64,000 nt of DNA from Aliishimia sp039978895 (GTDB lineage: Bacteria > Pseudomonadota > Alphaproteobacteria > Rhodobacterales > Rhodobacteraceae). Made by a program: the position numbers and the translations under genes. The notes under the pieces are model-generated. The model saw only the letters and a program-made list of their open reading frames with translations, had not been told where the DNA came from and did not search any database. How positions within the stretch are numbered: position 1 is the first letter of the stretch; every line of letters starts with the position of its first letter. This document shows positions 8,909 to 17,773 of the stretch, in pieces. Where the stretch lies: the NCBI GenBank assembly GCA_039978895.1, contig JBDWAL010000061.1, positions 8,656 to 72,655 on the forward strand, read 5' to 3'.

Positions 8909-10065
8909 GCACCTAACGGGCGCAAGATAGAACGCGTGATAATGTGGCGTTGAATTTCTGAGGTGCCGTCCCAGATGCGTTCCAGACGACTGTCGCGCCA
9001 GAAACGCTGGATCGGCATTTCTTCCATAAGACCCATGCCGCCGTAGATTTGCACCGCATCATCAGCAATCTCCCCCAGCATTTCCGAGCAGAAAACCTTG
9101 ATCATCGCCGCATCTGCGTCGCTCATCGCGCCTTGTTCGGCTCTGGCCACGGCATCTTTGACCATCAGGTCCGCTGCGCGCAGGTTGATCGCACCATCCG
9201 CCAAGCGAAACCCTGTGGCCTGAAACGCGCCAATCGGTTTGCCGAACTGTTTGCGAGACGCGGCCCAATCGGTCGCCATTTCAAGGATGCGCTCTGCCTT
9301 TCCACAACAGGTTGCTCCGACCCAGATACGCCCCATGCCAAGCCATTTGCCAGACAACTCCAACCCCTTGCCCTCTTCGCCAAGCACTTGACCGGGACCA
9401 AGGCGGACGTTGTCAAAGTGCAATTCAAAGGTCTTGTAGCCGCGATAGCTGACGCACTTGGTGCCTTCACGGCACTCAAAACCAGACGCGCCCACATCAA
9501 CCAAAAACGCGGTTACCCGTTTGCGAGGGCCACGCGGGGTTTCGTCTTCTCCGGTGGCGGCAAAGACAATCGCAAAATCAGGCATACAGGGACCAGAAAT
9601 GAAGTGCTTCGAGCCGTTTAGAACCCAATCCTCCCCATCACGCCGCGCATTGGTTTTCATCCCCATCACATCTGAACCTGCGTCTGGTTCGGTCAGGGCA
9701 AATAATTCGCGTTTCTCGCCCCGCACGGCAGGGAACAGGTATTTTTCACGTTGCTCTGCATCACAGGCCATCAACAATTCCGTGGGGCGCGCCGCCCAGC
9801 TTTGCAACGCATGGCTTGTTTTACCATACTCCCGTTCAATCAGCGCCATCTGCGCAATACTCAAGCCGCCACCGCCGACCTCTTCGGGCAGATTGCAGGC
9901 ATACAATCCCAACTCATGCGCTTTGGCCTCAATCTGGCGACCGATCTCTTCCGGCACATGGCCCAGACGATCGACGTCCTCTTCATGAGGGTACATCTCA
10001 GTCTCCACAAAGCGGCGGACGGTGCTAACCAACAAATCCGTTTCGTGATTGGTTTCCATATTCAT
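8905..10065 (-). CDS. Acyl-CoA dehydrogenase (candidate betainyl-type acyl-CoA dehydrogenase)
   Basis: A 386-residue FAD-dependent acyl-CoA dehydrogenase of normal length. FAD and substrate motifs FALTEPDAGSDV and HFISG are present, and the C-terminal QIYGGMGLMEEMPIQRFWRD and RIWDGTSEIQR blocks are clear. Where many family members have IYEGT (catalytic Glu), this one has IWDGT, so an Asp is in that position. In the CaiD/carnitine dehydrogenase context the obvious candidate reaction is gamma-butyrobetainyl-CoA to crotonobetainyl-CoA. Electrons would pass to ETF. Coupled by a 4-base overlap to the CoA ligase; 12 bases after the permease gene. Confidence 0.85.
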   Translation of the reverse strand: MNMETNHETDLLVSTVRRFVETEMYPHEEDVDRLGHVPEEIGRQIEAKAHELGLYACNLPEEVGGGGLSIAQMALIEREYGKTSHALQSWAARPTELLMACDAEQREKYLFPAVRGEKRELFALTEPDAGSDVMGMKTNARRDGEDWVLNGSKHFISGPCMPDFAIVFAATGEDETPRGPRKRVTAFLVDVGASGFECREGTKCVSYRGYKTFELHFDNVRLGPGQVLGEEGKGLELSGKWLGMGRIWVGATCCGKAERILEMATDWAASRKQFGKPIGAFQATGFRLADGAINLRAADLMVKDAVARAEQGAMSDADAAMIKVFCSEMLGEIADDAVQIYGGMGLMEEMPIQRFWRDSRLERIWDGTSEIQRHIITRSILRPLGA

Positions 10066-10077
10066 AGTAAGACTCGC

Positions 10078-10875
10078 TTATTGGGTCAGAAGTTTAGCAT
10101 TGCGACGGGACATGAGTGTAAAGATCACAAAGGCGATGACCGTCATCGCGATCAACACAACAGCTGCCGCGGCCACTGTCGGATCAGTGTTTTCACGAAT
10201 GCCGTTCCACATGCGGCGCGGCAGCGTGTAGACGCTGTATTTGGAGATAAACAGGGTAACGACAATTTCGTCCCAGCTGAGGATAAAGGCGAATAGCGCG
10301 CCAGCAAAGACACCCGGCTTGATGGATGGCAATATCACACGGCGCATGGTGGTCCAGTTTGATCCACCTAGGTTTTTCGACGCCTGTTCTAGCTTCGGGT
10401 CAAAAGTTGCCAAAGATGCGCTGACGGTGATCAGGACCATAGGTGCTGCAAGGATTGTGTGGGCAAGGATCAAGCCAACATAACTATCGAGCAACCCCAG
10501 CGGTATCCAAAGGCGGTAGAATGCCATGGCCGAAATGATCTGCGGAATAATGAGCGGCAGCAGAAGAAAGGCCCGCACCAGCTCTGAATATTTCGAAGAC
10601 ACCCGCCACAGACCAATAGCGCAAAGCGTGCCAAGGAATGTCGCCAGCAATGAGGTCGATACCGCAATGACGCTGCTTTGAAAAAAGCTGGATATCCATT
10701 CTTCACTGGTGAATAATTTCTCAAAATGGCGAAAAGATAACTCGTCTTTCGGCATGGACAGGAACCGCTTGGGCGTCAGCGACACGGGTATCGCAATCAG
10801 CGCAGGCGTCACCAAAAATAGCAACAGAACCCACGCACCAACGCGGTTGAATTTTGCAAACAGGCCAGAAGTCAT
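10078..10875 (-). CDS. PotC-like ABC transporter permease
   Basis: A 265-residue inner-membrane permease of the spermidine/putrescine family with six predicted membrane segments. The EAA-type loop reads EQASKNLGGSNWTTMRRVILP. The start at 10875 overlaps the stop of the PotB-like gene by 4 bases (ATGA); the longer frame to 10986 only reads through that neighbour in another frame and is rejected. It pairs with the PotB-like permease, PotD-like binding protein and PotA-like ATPase upstream. It probably imports the cationic betaine degraded by the surrounding enzymes rather than polyamines. Confidence 0.85.
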   Translation of the reverse strand: MTSGLFAKFNRVGAWVLLLFLVTPALIAIPVSLTPKRFLSMPKDELSFRHFEKLFTSEEWISSFFQSSVIAVSTSLLATFLGTLCAIGLWRVSSKYSELVRAFLLLPLIIPQIISAMAFYRLWIPLGLLDSYVGLILAHTILAAPMVLITVSASLATFDPKLEQASKNLGGSNWTTMRRVILPSIKPGVFAGALFAFILSWDEIVVTLFISKYSVYTLPRRMWNGIRENTDPTVAAAAVVLIAMTVIAFVIFTLMSRRNAKLLTQ

Positions 10876-11720
10876 CGCGCAGCCCCTCCGAACACGGTGC
10901 TCAATTTCATGAACCGCGACATCACCCAAAGCATCGCTAACACGCCAAACAACATCAACGCTGCCAACATCGCCGCGGTGCCCCATTTCAAGGTGACCAG
11001 CAGTTGCACAGAGATGTATTCGGCCACCATCAGCACTTTGCCCCCACCCAGCACAGCCGGGGTCACGTAAAACCCAAGGCTGAGAATAAAGACCAACAAT
11101 GTCGAGGCGACCAAACCCGGCGCAGTCAACGGCAGGTAAATCCGCCAGAAGGTCTGCGTACCAGATGCACCCAGATTGCGCGAAGCATCCATCACACGTG
11201 TATCAAGTGACTGCATAGAGACCAACAAAGGCAAAACAGCATAGGGAATCATGTAGTGGACCATGCCGATCAACACACCCAGTTCATTCCGCATAAAGGC
11301 GATGGGTTCGGCGATCAGCCCAATGTTTTCCAGCGTACCATTTACCAATCCCTTACGGCCCAGCAACATCAGCCAAGAAAAGGTGCGCACAAGAATGGAT
11401 ATCCAAAAAGACACCAGCAGCAGCGTCAGCATATTGTTCTTCTGACGCTGATGGCAGTGCACCATGGCATAGGCGATAGAATACCCGAGCGTGACGCTGA
11501 ATGCCGTGGTGATCAGACAAATCCGCACTGTGGTCCACACAATGCGGACCAATGCATCGCTTTCGCCCAGCTTGGCATAATTGCCAAAACCCGGTTTCGG
11601 GTCTGTGACGCTGAGCCACAAGATGTTCACGATAGGCCCTAAATACAACGTCACCACCAGCACCAACAAAGGCGCGATGATCAACCATCCAGGATGAATA
11701 TGGCGGGTAAGAAGTTGCAT
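10872..11720 (-). CDS. PotB-like ABC transporter permease
   Basis: A 282-residue permease of the PotB/ModB type with six hydrophobic segments and the coupling loop MDASRNLGASGTQTFWRIYLP. The start at 11720 (MQLLTRHIHPGW) begins at the usual family position; an in-frame ATG at 11774 would add 18 non-conserved residues and nearly abut the binding-protein gene. The ribosome binding site is weak. Second permease of the importer encoded by 10078-13963. Confidence 0.85.
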   Translation of the reverse strand: MQLLTRHIHPGWLIIAPLLVLVVTLYLGPIVNILWLSVTDPKPGFGNYAKLGESDALVRIVWTTVRICLITTAFSVTLGYSIAYAMVHCHQRQKNNMLTLLLVSFWISILVRTFSWLMLLGRKGLVNGTLENIGLIAEPIAFMRNELGVLIGMVHYMIPYAVLPLLVSMQSLDTRVMDASRNLGASGTQTFWRIYLPLTAPGLVASTLLVFILSLGFYVTPAVLGGGKVLMVAEYISVQLLVTLKWGTAAMLAALMLFGVLAMLWVMSRFMKLSTVFGGAAR

Positions 11721-11779
11721 AGAAGGTCCCAAAATAAGAGCTGACCGCGCCTTAGGAAAAAACGTGGTCAGCAAATGGT

Positions 11780-12886
11780 TTAGCTGATCGCATCCAAGAA
11801 TGCGTTCACCGCATCACCGCCATTTTTGCCCCACCAATCGGGATCGTTGTAAACGATCTTGTCGATATTTTTGGCCGAAGTGATCGCGTAATCTTGCTGA
11901 TCATCAGGAATTTGATCGAATGCCTCTGGGTTGGAAGGTGTCATGCCAAGACAGTCGAGCAAGGCAAGCTGTGCGGGCACTTCCTGTGCCGTTGCAATGA
12001 ACTGCATCACGGCAGCACCGGCTGGATTGCCTTTCGGCACGATGTAGGCACCCGGCATCGCCATCGCCTGATTGTTCACCAACTTATAGCGCCCATCGGT
12101 GTCGTTCTCGATGTTGCGGCCACGGTTTTGCCAGACCATGCCCATCGACACTTCGCCATTCACCACCATGGAATGCGCCTCAGAACCCGAACCCCAATAC
12201 AGACTGTCTTCCTTGATCGACTTAATCTTTGCCAGTGCTCGGTCCATATCAAGCGGATACAACGCATCACCCGCGACACCGTCGGCCAGCAACGCCGCTT
12301 CGAGTGATCCATTAGCCCATTTGTAAAGGGAACGCATGCCGGGGAAATTGGCCGTGTCAAAGAAATCAGCCCAAGTCTGGGGCGGGTTATCGCCGAAAGC
12401 TTCGGTGTCATACACAAAGGCGTAACCGTACAAAATGATAGAAATGCCATGCTCCAACGCGTAGCCGGGCAGGGTTTTGTCTTTGGACACAACGGAATAA
12501 TCAATCGGCTCAAGGTGGCCTGTTGGGCCAAGCGAAACCGCATTGAACAGGTCTGCATCCGCCACGTCAGCGGTGACATTGCCGCTGTCGACCATCTCTT
12601 TGATTTTGCCTTCCAACGGGCCGGAGGTGTCGAATTTCAAACCCTTTCCGGTGTTGGCCGTAAACGCTTGACCTATCGCAGAACCGTGACATTCCTCGGA
12701 TTGGCCGCCCCAGTTCCACATCACCACATGATCCGCTGCCGCTTCGGCATCGCCTGCCATTACCGCACTCAGGGCGACACCAGAAGCACCGCACAGTGCT
12801 AGGAATGTCCGGCGATCCATGCGTCCTTCTTTGTAAGCATGCGCGCTGTCTTGCAGTGTTTCTTTCATAAACTGTTTGTCGTGCAT
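11780..12886 (-). CDS. PotD-like periplasmic substrate-binding protein with Tat signal
   Basis: A 368-residue extracellular solute-binding protein of the spermidine/putrescine class. The N-terminus carries a twin-arginine motif (MDRRTFLALCGASG, R25-R26) and a hydrophobic stretch ending before AEAAADHV, indicating folded export through Tat. The mature part begins VVMWNWGGQSEE, as in PotD relatives. Strong ribosome binding site (GGAGG) before ATG at 12886. Whether the pocket holds polyamines or a betaine cannot be settled by eye, but the operon partners favour a quaternary-ammonium acid. Confidence 0.85.
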   Translation of the reverse strand: MHDKQFMKETLQDSAHAYKEGRMDRRTFLALCGASGVALSAVMAGDAEAAADHVVMWNWGGQSEECHGSAIGQAFTANTGKGLKFDTSGPLEGKIKEMVDSGNVTADVADADLFNAVSLGPTGHLEPIDYSVVSKDKTLPGYALEHGISIILYGYAFVYDTEAFGDNPPQTWADFFDTANFPGMRSLYKWANGSLEAALLADGVAGDALYPLDMDRALAKIKSIKEDSLYWGSGSEAHSMVVNGEVSMGMVWQNRGRNIENDTDGRYKLVNNQAMAMPGAYIVPKGNPAGAAVMQFIATAQEVPAQLALLDCLGMTPSNPEAFDQIPDDQQDYAITSAKNIDKIVYNDPDWWGKNGGDAVNAFLDAIS

Positions 12887-12961
12887 TTTCTTTCCTCCAA
12901 TTGGTCCCGGCTCACCCGGTCCTTCTGTTGTGGCGCGTAAATAGCGCTCTGTTTTGGGGCG

Positions 12962-13963
12962 CTAGCCCGTCTGTAGTTCTACGGCGGCGGCGTCTGTCCA
13001 AAGCAGATCAACGGCTTCACCTACCTTCAGCGTTTCGGCGTTGCGCCAGACGTCGATATCGACTTCGATTTCGGTGCGATTGCTGGCATCAACAATGACC
13101 CGCTGCATAGAGCCAAAGTAGGTAATAGAACGCACCGTCCCGCTCATCCGCGCATCCGCATGACCAACGCCTGCGTGCAGATCTATTTTTTCAGGGCGAA
13201 GGGCATAGACCTTGCCATTTGTTCGAATGAAATTCGATTTTCCAAGGAAGCTGGCCGTGAACTCATTGTTGGGCCGCTCGTATAATTCCTTAGGTGTGCC
13301 GACTTGTTCAATCGCGCCATCCCGCATGATCACGATGCGGTCAGACATGGACAGGGCCTCTTCTTGATCGTGCGTGACGTAGATAAACGTGGTGCCAACG
13401 CGCCGGTGAATGTCTTTCAACTGCTCCTGAACCTCGACCCGAAGCTTCTTGTCCAACGCGCCCAATGGTTCGTCTAACAGCAAGACGGGTGGTGCAAAGC
13501 ACAGCGCACGTGCCAATGCGACGCGCTGTTGTTGCCCCCCTGAAAGTTGGCCGGGCTTGCGGTTCGCAAAATCCTGTAATTGCACCAGTTCCAACATCTC
13601 GTCGACGCGGGCCTTGATCTCGGCAGGGGGGCGTTTGCGGACACTCAGGGCATAGCCGATGTTGTCGCGTACGGACATATGCGGGAACAGTGCATAGCCC
13701 TGAAACACCATGCCGAAGTTGCGCTTTTCTGCAGGCACTTGCGCGAAGGACGCACCATCAAGCGCGATATCCCCCTCAGAGATGTCCAAGAACCCCGCGA
13801 TCATCATTAGCAGCGTGGTCTTGCCTGATCCTGACGGGCCGAGAAGCGTCAGAAACTCGCCCTTGCGAATTTCTAAAGAGATGTCGTTGACTGCGCGAAA
13901 CGCCCCGAACAATTTCGAAACATTGCGGATCTGCAGACTGCCTATTTGTGCTGGGTCAGTCAT
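12962..13963 (-). CDS. PotA-like ABC transporter ATPase
   Basis: A 333-residue ATPase of the spermidine/putrescine importer class. Walker A GPSGSGKTT (42-50), signature LSGGQQQR, Walker B LLLDEPLGALD, H-loop THDQ, and a C-terminal TOBE-like domain from about residue 235 (TNGKVYALRPEKIDLH). It overlaps the BKACE gene start-to-stop by 8 bases, placing transporter and cleavage enzyme in one transcript. Its partners are the Tat-exported binding protein and two permeases downstream. Confidence 0.9.
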   Translation of the reverse strand: MTDPAQIGSLQIRNVSKLFGAFRAVNDISLEIRKGEFLTLLGPSGSGKTTLLMMIAGFLDISEGDIALDGASFAQVPAEKRNFGMVFQGYALFPHMSVRDNIGYALSVRKRPPAEIKARVDEMLELVQLQDFANRKPGQLSGGQQQRVALARALCFAPPVLLLDEPLGALDKKLRVEVQEQLKDIHRRVGTTFIYVTHDQEEALSMSDRIVIMRDGAIEQVGTPKELYERPNNEFTASFLGKSNFIRTNGKVYALRPEKIDLHAGVGHADARMSGTVRSITYFGSMQRVIVDASNRTEIEVDIDVWRNAETLKVGEAVDLLWTDAAAVELQTG

Positions 13964-14846
13964 CCGCCCCCCGCAGGCTTAGCTTGTTGCGCGCCTCTTG
14001 CGGGGTAACGACACGGCCACCCATGCGCTCAATAATCTCGCGGGCCTTCGTGACCAATTGTGCATTGGTCGCCAGCACTCCGCGTTCAAGATAAATGTTG
14101 TCCTCTAGGCCGACCCGCACATTGCCACCCAAAGCGACCGCCGCCGCAGCCATTGGCATTTGCCCCCGCCCGATCCCAAAGCTGGCCCAACTTGCCCCAG
14201 CGGGTAGTTGCGCTTTCATCGCGGCCATCGTCTCGACCGTCTGATCCGCGCCCCAAGGGATGCCCAGACAAAGTTGGAACATGGGCGGCGCGTCTATCAG
14301 ACCTTCCTCGACCATCGCTTTGGCAAAGCGAATGTGTCCCAGGTCGAATACTTCCAATTCGGGCTTCACACCCCATTCCTGCACCAGCCTTGCCATTTTG
14401 CGCAGTGTCGGCGGGGTAGAGATATAAATCATATCCGTGTCAGAAAAATTCAGCGTCCCGCAATCAAGCGAACAGATGTCGGGCATACATTCTTTGACAT
14501 GGGCCAATCGATCCTCTGGACCGATCATATCGGTGCCGGGACCGGGCATGGATGGATTGGCGGCATCCGGCACCCAATCGCCCCCCATGCCAGCGGTGAT
14601 GTTGATGACCACATCTGTGTCACTGTCGCGGATGCGATCCACAATTTCTTTGAAGAGTTTCGGGTCGCGCGACCCTTGCCCCGTCTGAGGATCTCGGGCG
14701 TGAATATGCGCCACTGAAGCACCCGCTTTAGCCGCTTCAATCGCAGCATATGCGATCTCTTTTGGACTGATTGGCACATGCGGACTTTTGCCTGTGGTAT
14801 CCCCCGCACCGGTCACAGCACAGGTCAGCACAACGTCGTAATTCAT
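13956..14846 (-). CDS. BKACE-family enzyme, candidate 3-dehydrocarnitine cleavage enzyme
   Basis: A 296-residue TIM-barrel Zn enzyme of the beta-keto acid cleavage (DUF849/Kce) family, which condenses a beta-keto acid with acetyl-CoA to give acetoacetate and a new CoA ester. The Zn ligands are visible: HIHARDP (H47, H49) and E248 in VGLEDN. With an L-carnitine dehydrogenase-like gene nearby, the likely substrate is 3-dehydrocarnitine, giving betainyl-CoA. First gene of the leftward operon 5652-14846 and divergent from a GlxA-type regulator; such regulator/BKACE/dehydrogenase sets are known for carnitine catabolism in Pseudomonas and Sinorhizobium. Confidence 0.85.
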   Translation of the reverse strand: MNYDVVLTCAVTGAGDTTGKSPHVPISPKEIAYAAIEAAKAGASVAHIHARDPQTGQGSRDPKLFKEIVDRIRDSDTDVVINITAGMGGDWVPDAANPSMPGPGTDMIGPEDRLAHVKECMPDICSLDCGTLNFSDTDMIYISTPPTLRKMARLVQEWGVKPELEVFDLGHIRFAKAMVEEGLIDAPPMFQLCLGIPWGADQTVETMAAMKAQLPAGASWASFGIGRGQMPMAAAAVALGGNVRVGLEDNIYLERGVLATNAQLVTKAREIIERMGGRVVTPQEARNKLSLRGADD

Positions 14847-14897
14847 TTGGTAACGCTCCCCTTTTGTCCAGCTTGGAGCGGAAGCCCTCCCGAAAGA

Positions 14898-14913
14898 TGT
14901 CGATTATCCGACA
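14898..14913. promoter_or_regulatory. Inverted repeat in divergent regulator/BKACE intergenic region
   Basis: The arms TGTCG and CGACA are separated by ATTATC inside the 120-base gap between the BKACE and GlxA-regulator starts. It is the best dyad in the gap and a candidate operator for the adjacent regulator. Function is inferred from position only. Confidence 0.35.
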
Positions 14914-14966
14914 AAAATAATGTTAGTTTGGCGAAAAAACGCACTGCACAAATTGGAACTTTGACC

Positions 14967-16022
14967 ATGCAAATCGAAATGCCCCAGCAAACACCAAGGG
15001 CTGCCCATCATGCCATCTTTGTGGTCGTCCCGCGGTTTAATATCACCACGTTGATCACCATGATCGAGACGATGCGAATCGCAAATTACCTCGCGCCAGA
15101 ACGTTTGTTTTCTTGGGATGTCGTTTCGTTTGATGGGGCGAAAGTCGTGGCCAGCAATGGCATGGCGACCACTGTTGCAACGGACCACAACGCCCTCCGC
15201 CAAGCGGATTTTGTGTTCGTTTTGGGCAGCTGGGGAACGGAACATTACGACAATCGTAACCTCACTGCTTGGCTGCGCAAACGTGCCCGTGCAGGCGAAA
15301 GCATCTGCGGGGTTGAACTGGGGTGCTATATCGTTGCGCGTGCTGGTTTACTCGCGGACAAACCTGCGACGATTCATTGGTCTTGGCTTAGTGGGTTTCG
15401 CGAAAGCTTCAGCCGCGTGGATGTGCAAGAATGTTTGTTTACCATGGAAGGTAAAATCATGACGTGCTCAGGCGGGTTGGCCGGGATTGATTTGATGCTA
15501 AGGCTGATAGAAAGGAGCCATGGCAGCGGCTTTTCAGGCGAGATAGCAGACCAAATGTTGCACCATCCCATACGCAATGCGGCCTCCCCTCAACGTAGCA
15601 CAATGGGCCGCAGTACGGAAACGATGTTGCCATTGGTCCGCGAGACGATGACCCTGATCGAAGAGAACATTGAAGACCCCTTAAGCGTGCCCGAAATCGC
15701 CGCAACGCTCGACGTGTCTCAACGTCAATTGGAACGTCAGTTCAAAAAACATGTGGGATGTACAGTCGTGCAATTCGGATTGCTTCGGCGCCTTCAAAAT
15801 GCTCGGCTTTTGTTGATCTCAACCGATCTCAGCGTACGTGAAATTGCAACCGCATCGGGTTTCAACACCCTGTCGCATTTCGCCTTTTCCTTCGGCAAGT
15901 TCTTTGGTCGCCGCCCATCAGAATACCGCGAGGCATGGCCGGCAAATGAACCGGCACCCAACTGGCCTGGGTCTTTGTCTGACTTCCTCTCAACGTTGAA
16001 AGATATTCCACCAGAACGTTAA
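14967..16022 (+). CDS. GlxA/CdhR-like AraC-family transcription regulator
   Basis: A 351-residue regulator: N-terminal DJ-1/PfpI-like sensor domain (about 20-200; FVLGSWGTEHYDN, GVELGCYIVARAGLL with the nucleophile-elbow Cys) and a C-terminal AraC HTH (about 235-330; SVPEIAATLDVSQRQLERQF, SVREIATASGFNTLSHFAFSF). This is the architecture of CdhR, which controls carnitine dehydrogenase genes in Pseudomonas. Start at 14967 chosen; the open frame to 14778 runs through the divergent BKACE gene. The 3' end overlaps the converging dehydrogenase gene by 4 bases. Likely activates the flanking catabolic operons in response to a betaine. Confidence 0.85.
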   Translation: MQIEMPQQTPRAAHHAIFVVVPRFNITTLITMIETMRIANYLAPERLFSWDVVSFDGAKVVASNGMATTVATDHNALRQADFVFVLGSWGTEHYDNRNLTAWLRKRARAGESICGVELGCYIVARAGLLADKPATIHWSWLSGFRESFSRVDVQECLFTMEGKIMTCSGGLAGIDLMLRLIERSHGSGFSGEIADQMLHHPIRNAASPQRSTMGRSTETMLPLVRETMTLIEENIEDPLSVPEIAATLDVSQRQLERQFKKHVGCTVVQFGLLRRLQNARLLLISTDLSVREIATASGFNTLSHFAFSFGKFFGRRPSEYREAWPANEPAPNWPGSLSDFLSTLKDIPPER

Positions 16023-16969
16023 CCCAACCGTGTTTCGCGTAAGGCGCGCAGCACAGCGACGATCTCACGATCCCGCTGTGCGGCCATGTCCTCGAAGTGA
16101 CGATCGCCCGCGATTGCATTGCAGCCATCTACCATTCGGTCGCGTAAATCACGGGTCAGTTCCGGGGCTTCCAATCGGGTCCAAGGCAGTTTCAACGCCG
16201 GGCCAAACTGGTCCAAGTTGGTGGCCATCCCCCCTGCCCCACAGGCCACATGAAACGCCATGCATTGACCTTGACTTACCATGCGCGGCGCCGGGCCATT
16301 CATCAGCGCGATATCGATATCCTCTGGTGTGGCTTCTCCATTGGAAACCATATGCAGGGCCTCACGCCAAAGCGCTTCCTGCAAACGGGTGGCCACAAAG
16401 CCCGGAATCTCCTTTTTCATCAACAACGGGGCCTTGCCCGCGATGTCATAGAATTTTCCGGCCCAGTCCACAGCCTCGGGCGCCGTTTTATCGCCCCCGA
16501 CGATTTCCACCAAGGGCAGCAAATACGGTGGGTTAAATGGGTGCCCGATGACCGTGCGTTCAGGTGTCGCGCAGCTGACTTGAATCTCTGACATGGTCAG
16601 GCCAGAGGTCGACGAGCCAATCACCACAGAAGCCGGTAAGATATCCCCCATTTTTTGATAGAGCGCTTGCTTTATGTCCAACCGTTCTGGGGCGCTTTCC
16701 TGAACGAATTCGGCACTATCCAAAGCCTCCTCAAGATCTGTCACAATACGCAACCGATCCAACGAGGCCCCCTCTGCGAGGCCCAATTCAGTCAAACTGC
16801 CCCAAGCCGTCTTAAGGATAGAGTAAAATGCATCCGTCTCTGCGGCGTCATGCAGATAGGCGGTCACATCGTACCCACGCCCCAAAAAATGCGCAGCCCA
16901 ACCACCGCCAATGGGTCCGGCACCAATAGTGGTAACTTTGGTGATCTTTGAGGGATCAGGATACATCAT
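16019..16969 (-). CDS. L-carnitine dehydrogenase-like 3-hydroxyacyl dehydrogenase
   Basis: A 316-residue NAD-dependent dehydrogenase of the 3-hydroxyacyl-CoA dehydrogenase fold. Rossmann motif GAGPIG at 16-21; QESAPERLDIK; IGSSTSGL; catalytic His143 in GHPFNPPYLLPLVE; ALWREALHMV; APELTRDLRDRMVDG. These blocks closely follow characterised L-carnitine dehydrogenases, which oxidise carnitine to 3-dehydrocarnitine. It lacks the C-terminal thioesterase domain fused to some relatives. The start overlaps the stop of the CaiD-like gene by 4 bases. The next step would be the BKACE enzyme encoded 1.2 kb away. Confidence 0.85.
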   Translation of the reverse strand: MMYPDPSKITKVTTIGAGPIGGGWAAHFLGRGYDVTAYLHDAAETDAFYSILKTAWGSLTELGLAEGASLDRLRIVTDLEEALDSAEFVQESAPERLDIKQALYQKMGDILPASVVIGSSTSGLTMSEIQVSCATPERTVIGHPFNPPYLLPLVEIVGGDKTAPEAVDWAGKFYDIAGKAPLLMKKEIPGFVATRLQEALWREALHMVSNGEATPEDIDIALMNGPAPRMVSQGQCMAFHVACGAGGMATNLDQFGPALKLPWTRLEAPELTRDLRDRMVDGCNAIAGDRHFEDMAAQRDREIVAVLRALRETRLG

Positions 16970-17769
16970 TCACCTTTAAAGTTGGGTTCGCGTTTTTCAA
17001 CAAAAGCGGCCACGCCTTCGGCAGCATCATCAGATTTCAACATCTTGCGATAGGTTGGCATCGGGTCCGAACGCATTTTGTGGAACGCCTGTTCTAGGGG
17101 CACCGCCTCAATTTCGCGCTGCACTTCTTTCACAGATTGCATCGCCAAGGGGGCCGACCACGCAATCGACGCCGCCCATTCGCGCGCCGCGTCCATCAAT
17201 TGTTCTTTGGGTACAACTTTGTTGACCAAACCATAATGGGCGGCTTCAATTGCAGTCATGCGTCGGCCCAGTAAGAACATCTCCATGGCGATGTTATGCG
17301 GGATACGGCGCGGCAAGCGTTGCAACGCCCCCGCATCCGGAACGATCCCCAACGGCATCTCTGGCAAACCGAACTCAACATGCTCAGCGGCAATCAACAA
17401 ATCACACCCCAACGCCATCTCAAAACCGCCACCAATGGCAAGCCCGTTGATGGCGGCAATCACGGGCTTGTTCAGGTCCCAATTCTCGGTCAGTCCTGTG
17501 AAGCCACCAAAGCCATAGTCATCGCTTTCCCACCAGTTATCGAGCTGCATCTCCCCATCGTTGAGCGCCTTGAGATCCCATCCGGCCGAGAATATTTTCT
17601 CCCCCCCGCCTGTCAAAATGGCACAGCGTAAGTCTTTGTCTTCATGTAATTCCTGAAATGCGGCTGCTAATGCCTGCGACGTGGGCACGTCAATCGCATT
17701 CACTTTACCCCGTTCTAAGGTGACCTCTAGAACATGACCTTCGCGGTGTACCTTTACGCCGTCTGACAT
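16966..17769 (-). CDS. CaiD-like carnitinyl-CoA dehydratase (enoyl-CoA hydratase family)
   Basis: A 267-residue crotonase-fold enzyme. The sequence follows E. coli CaiD throughout: ILTGGGEKIFSAGWDLKAL, GFGGFTGLTE, KPVIAAINGLAIGGGFEMAL, PEMPLGIVPDAG, LGRRMTAIEA, EDAxEGxxAFxEKR-like ending. Both crotonase glutamates are present (E117 in GGGFE, E137 in LPEMPLG). It should interconvert crotonobetainyl-CoA and carnitinyl-CoA in the cytoplasm. Coupled to the carnitine dehydrogenase gene by a 4-base overlap and 4 bases after the LLM oxidoreductase gene. Confidence 0.85.
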   Translation of the reverse strand: MSDGVKVHREGHVLEVTLERGKVNAIDVPTSQALAAAFQELHEDKDLRCAILTGGGEKIFSAGWDLKALNDGEMQLDNWWESDDYGFGGFTGLTENWDLNKPVIAAINGLAIGGGFEMALGCDLLIAAEHVEFGLPEMPLGIVPDAGALQRLPRRIPHNIAMEMFLLGRRMTAIEAAHYGLVNKVVPKEQLMDAAREWAASIAWSAPLAMQSVKEVQREIEAVPLEQAFHKMRSDPMPTYRKMLKSDDAAEGVAAFVEKREPNFKGE

Positions 17770-17773
17770 CTGC

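Noticed and set aside
10078..10986. Longer start for the PotC-like gene, also for 56734-57627, 58409-59578, 19034-20731 and 14778-16022
   Set aside because: The added residues overlap neighbouring coding sequence in another frame or are non-conserved, while inner starts have overlaps of ATGA type or strong ribosome binding sites.
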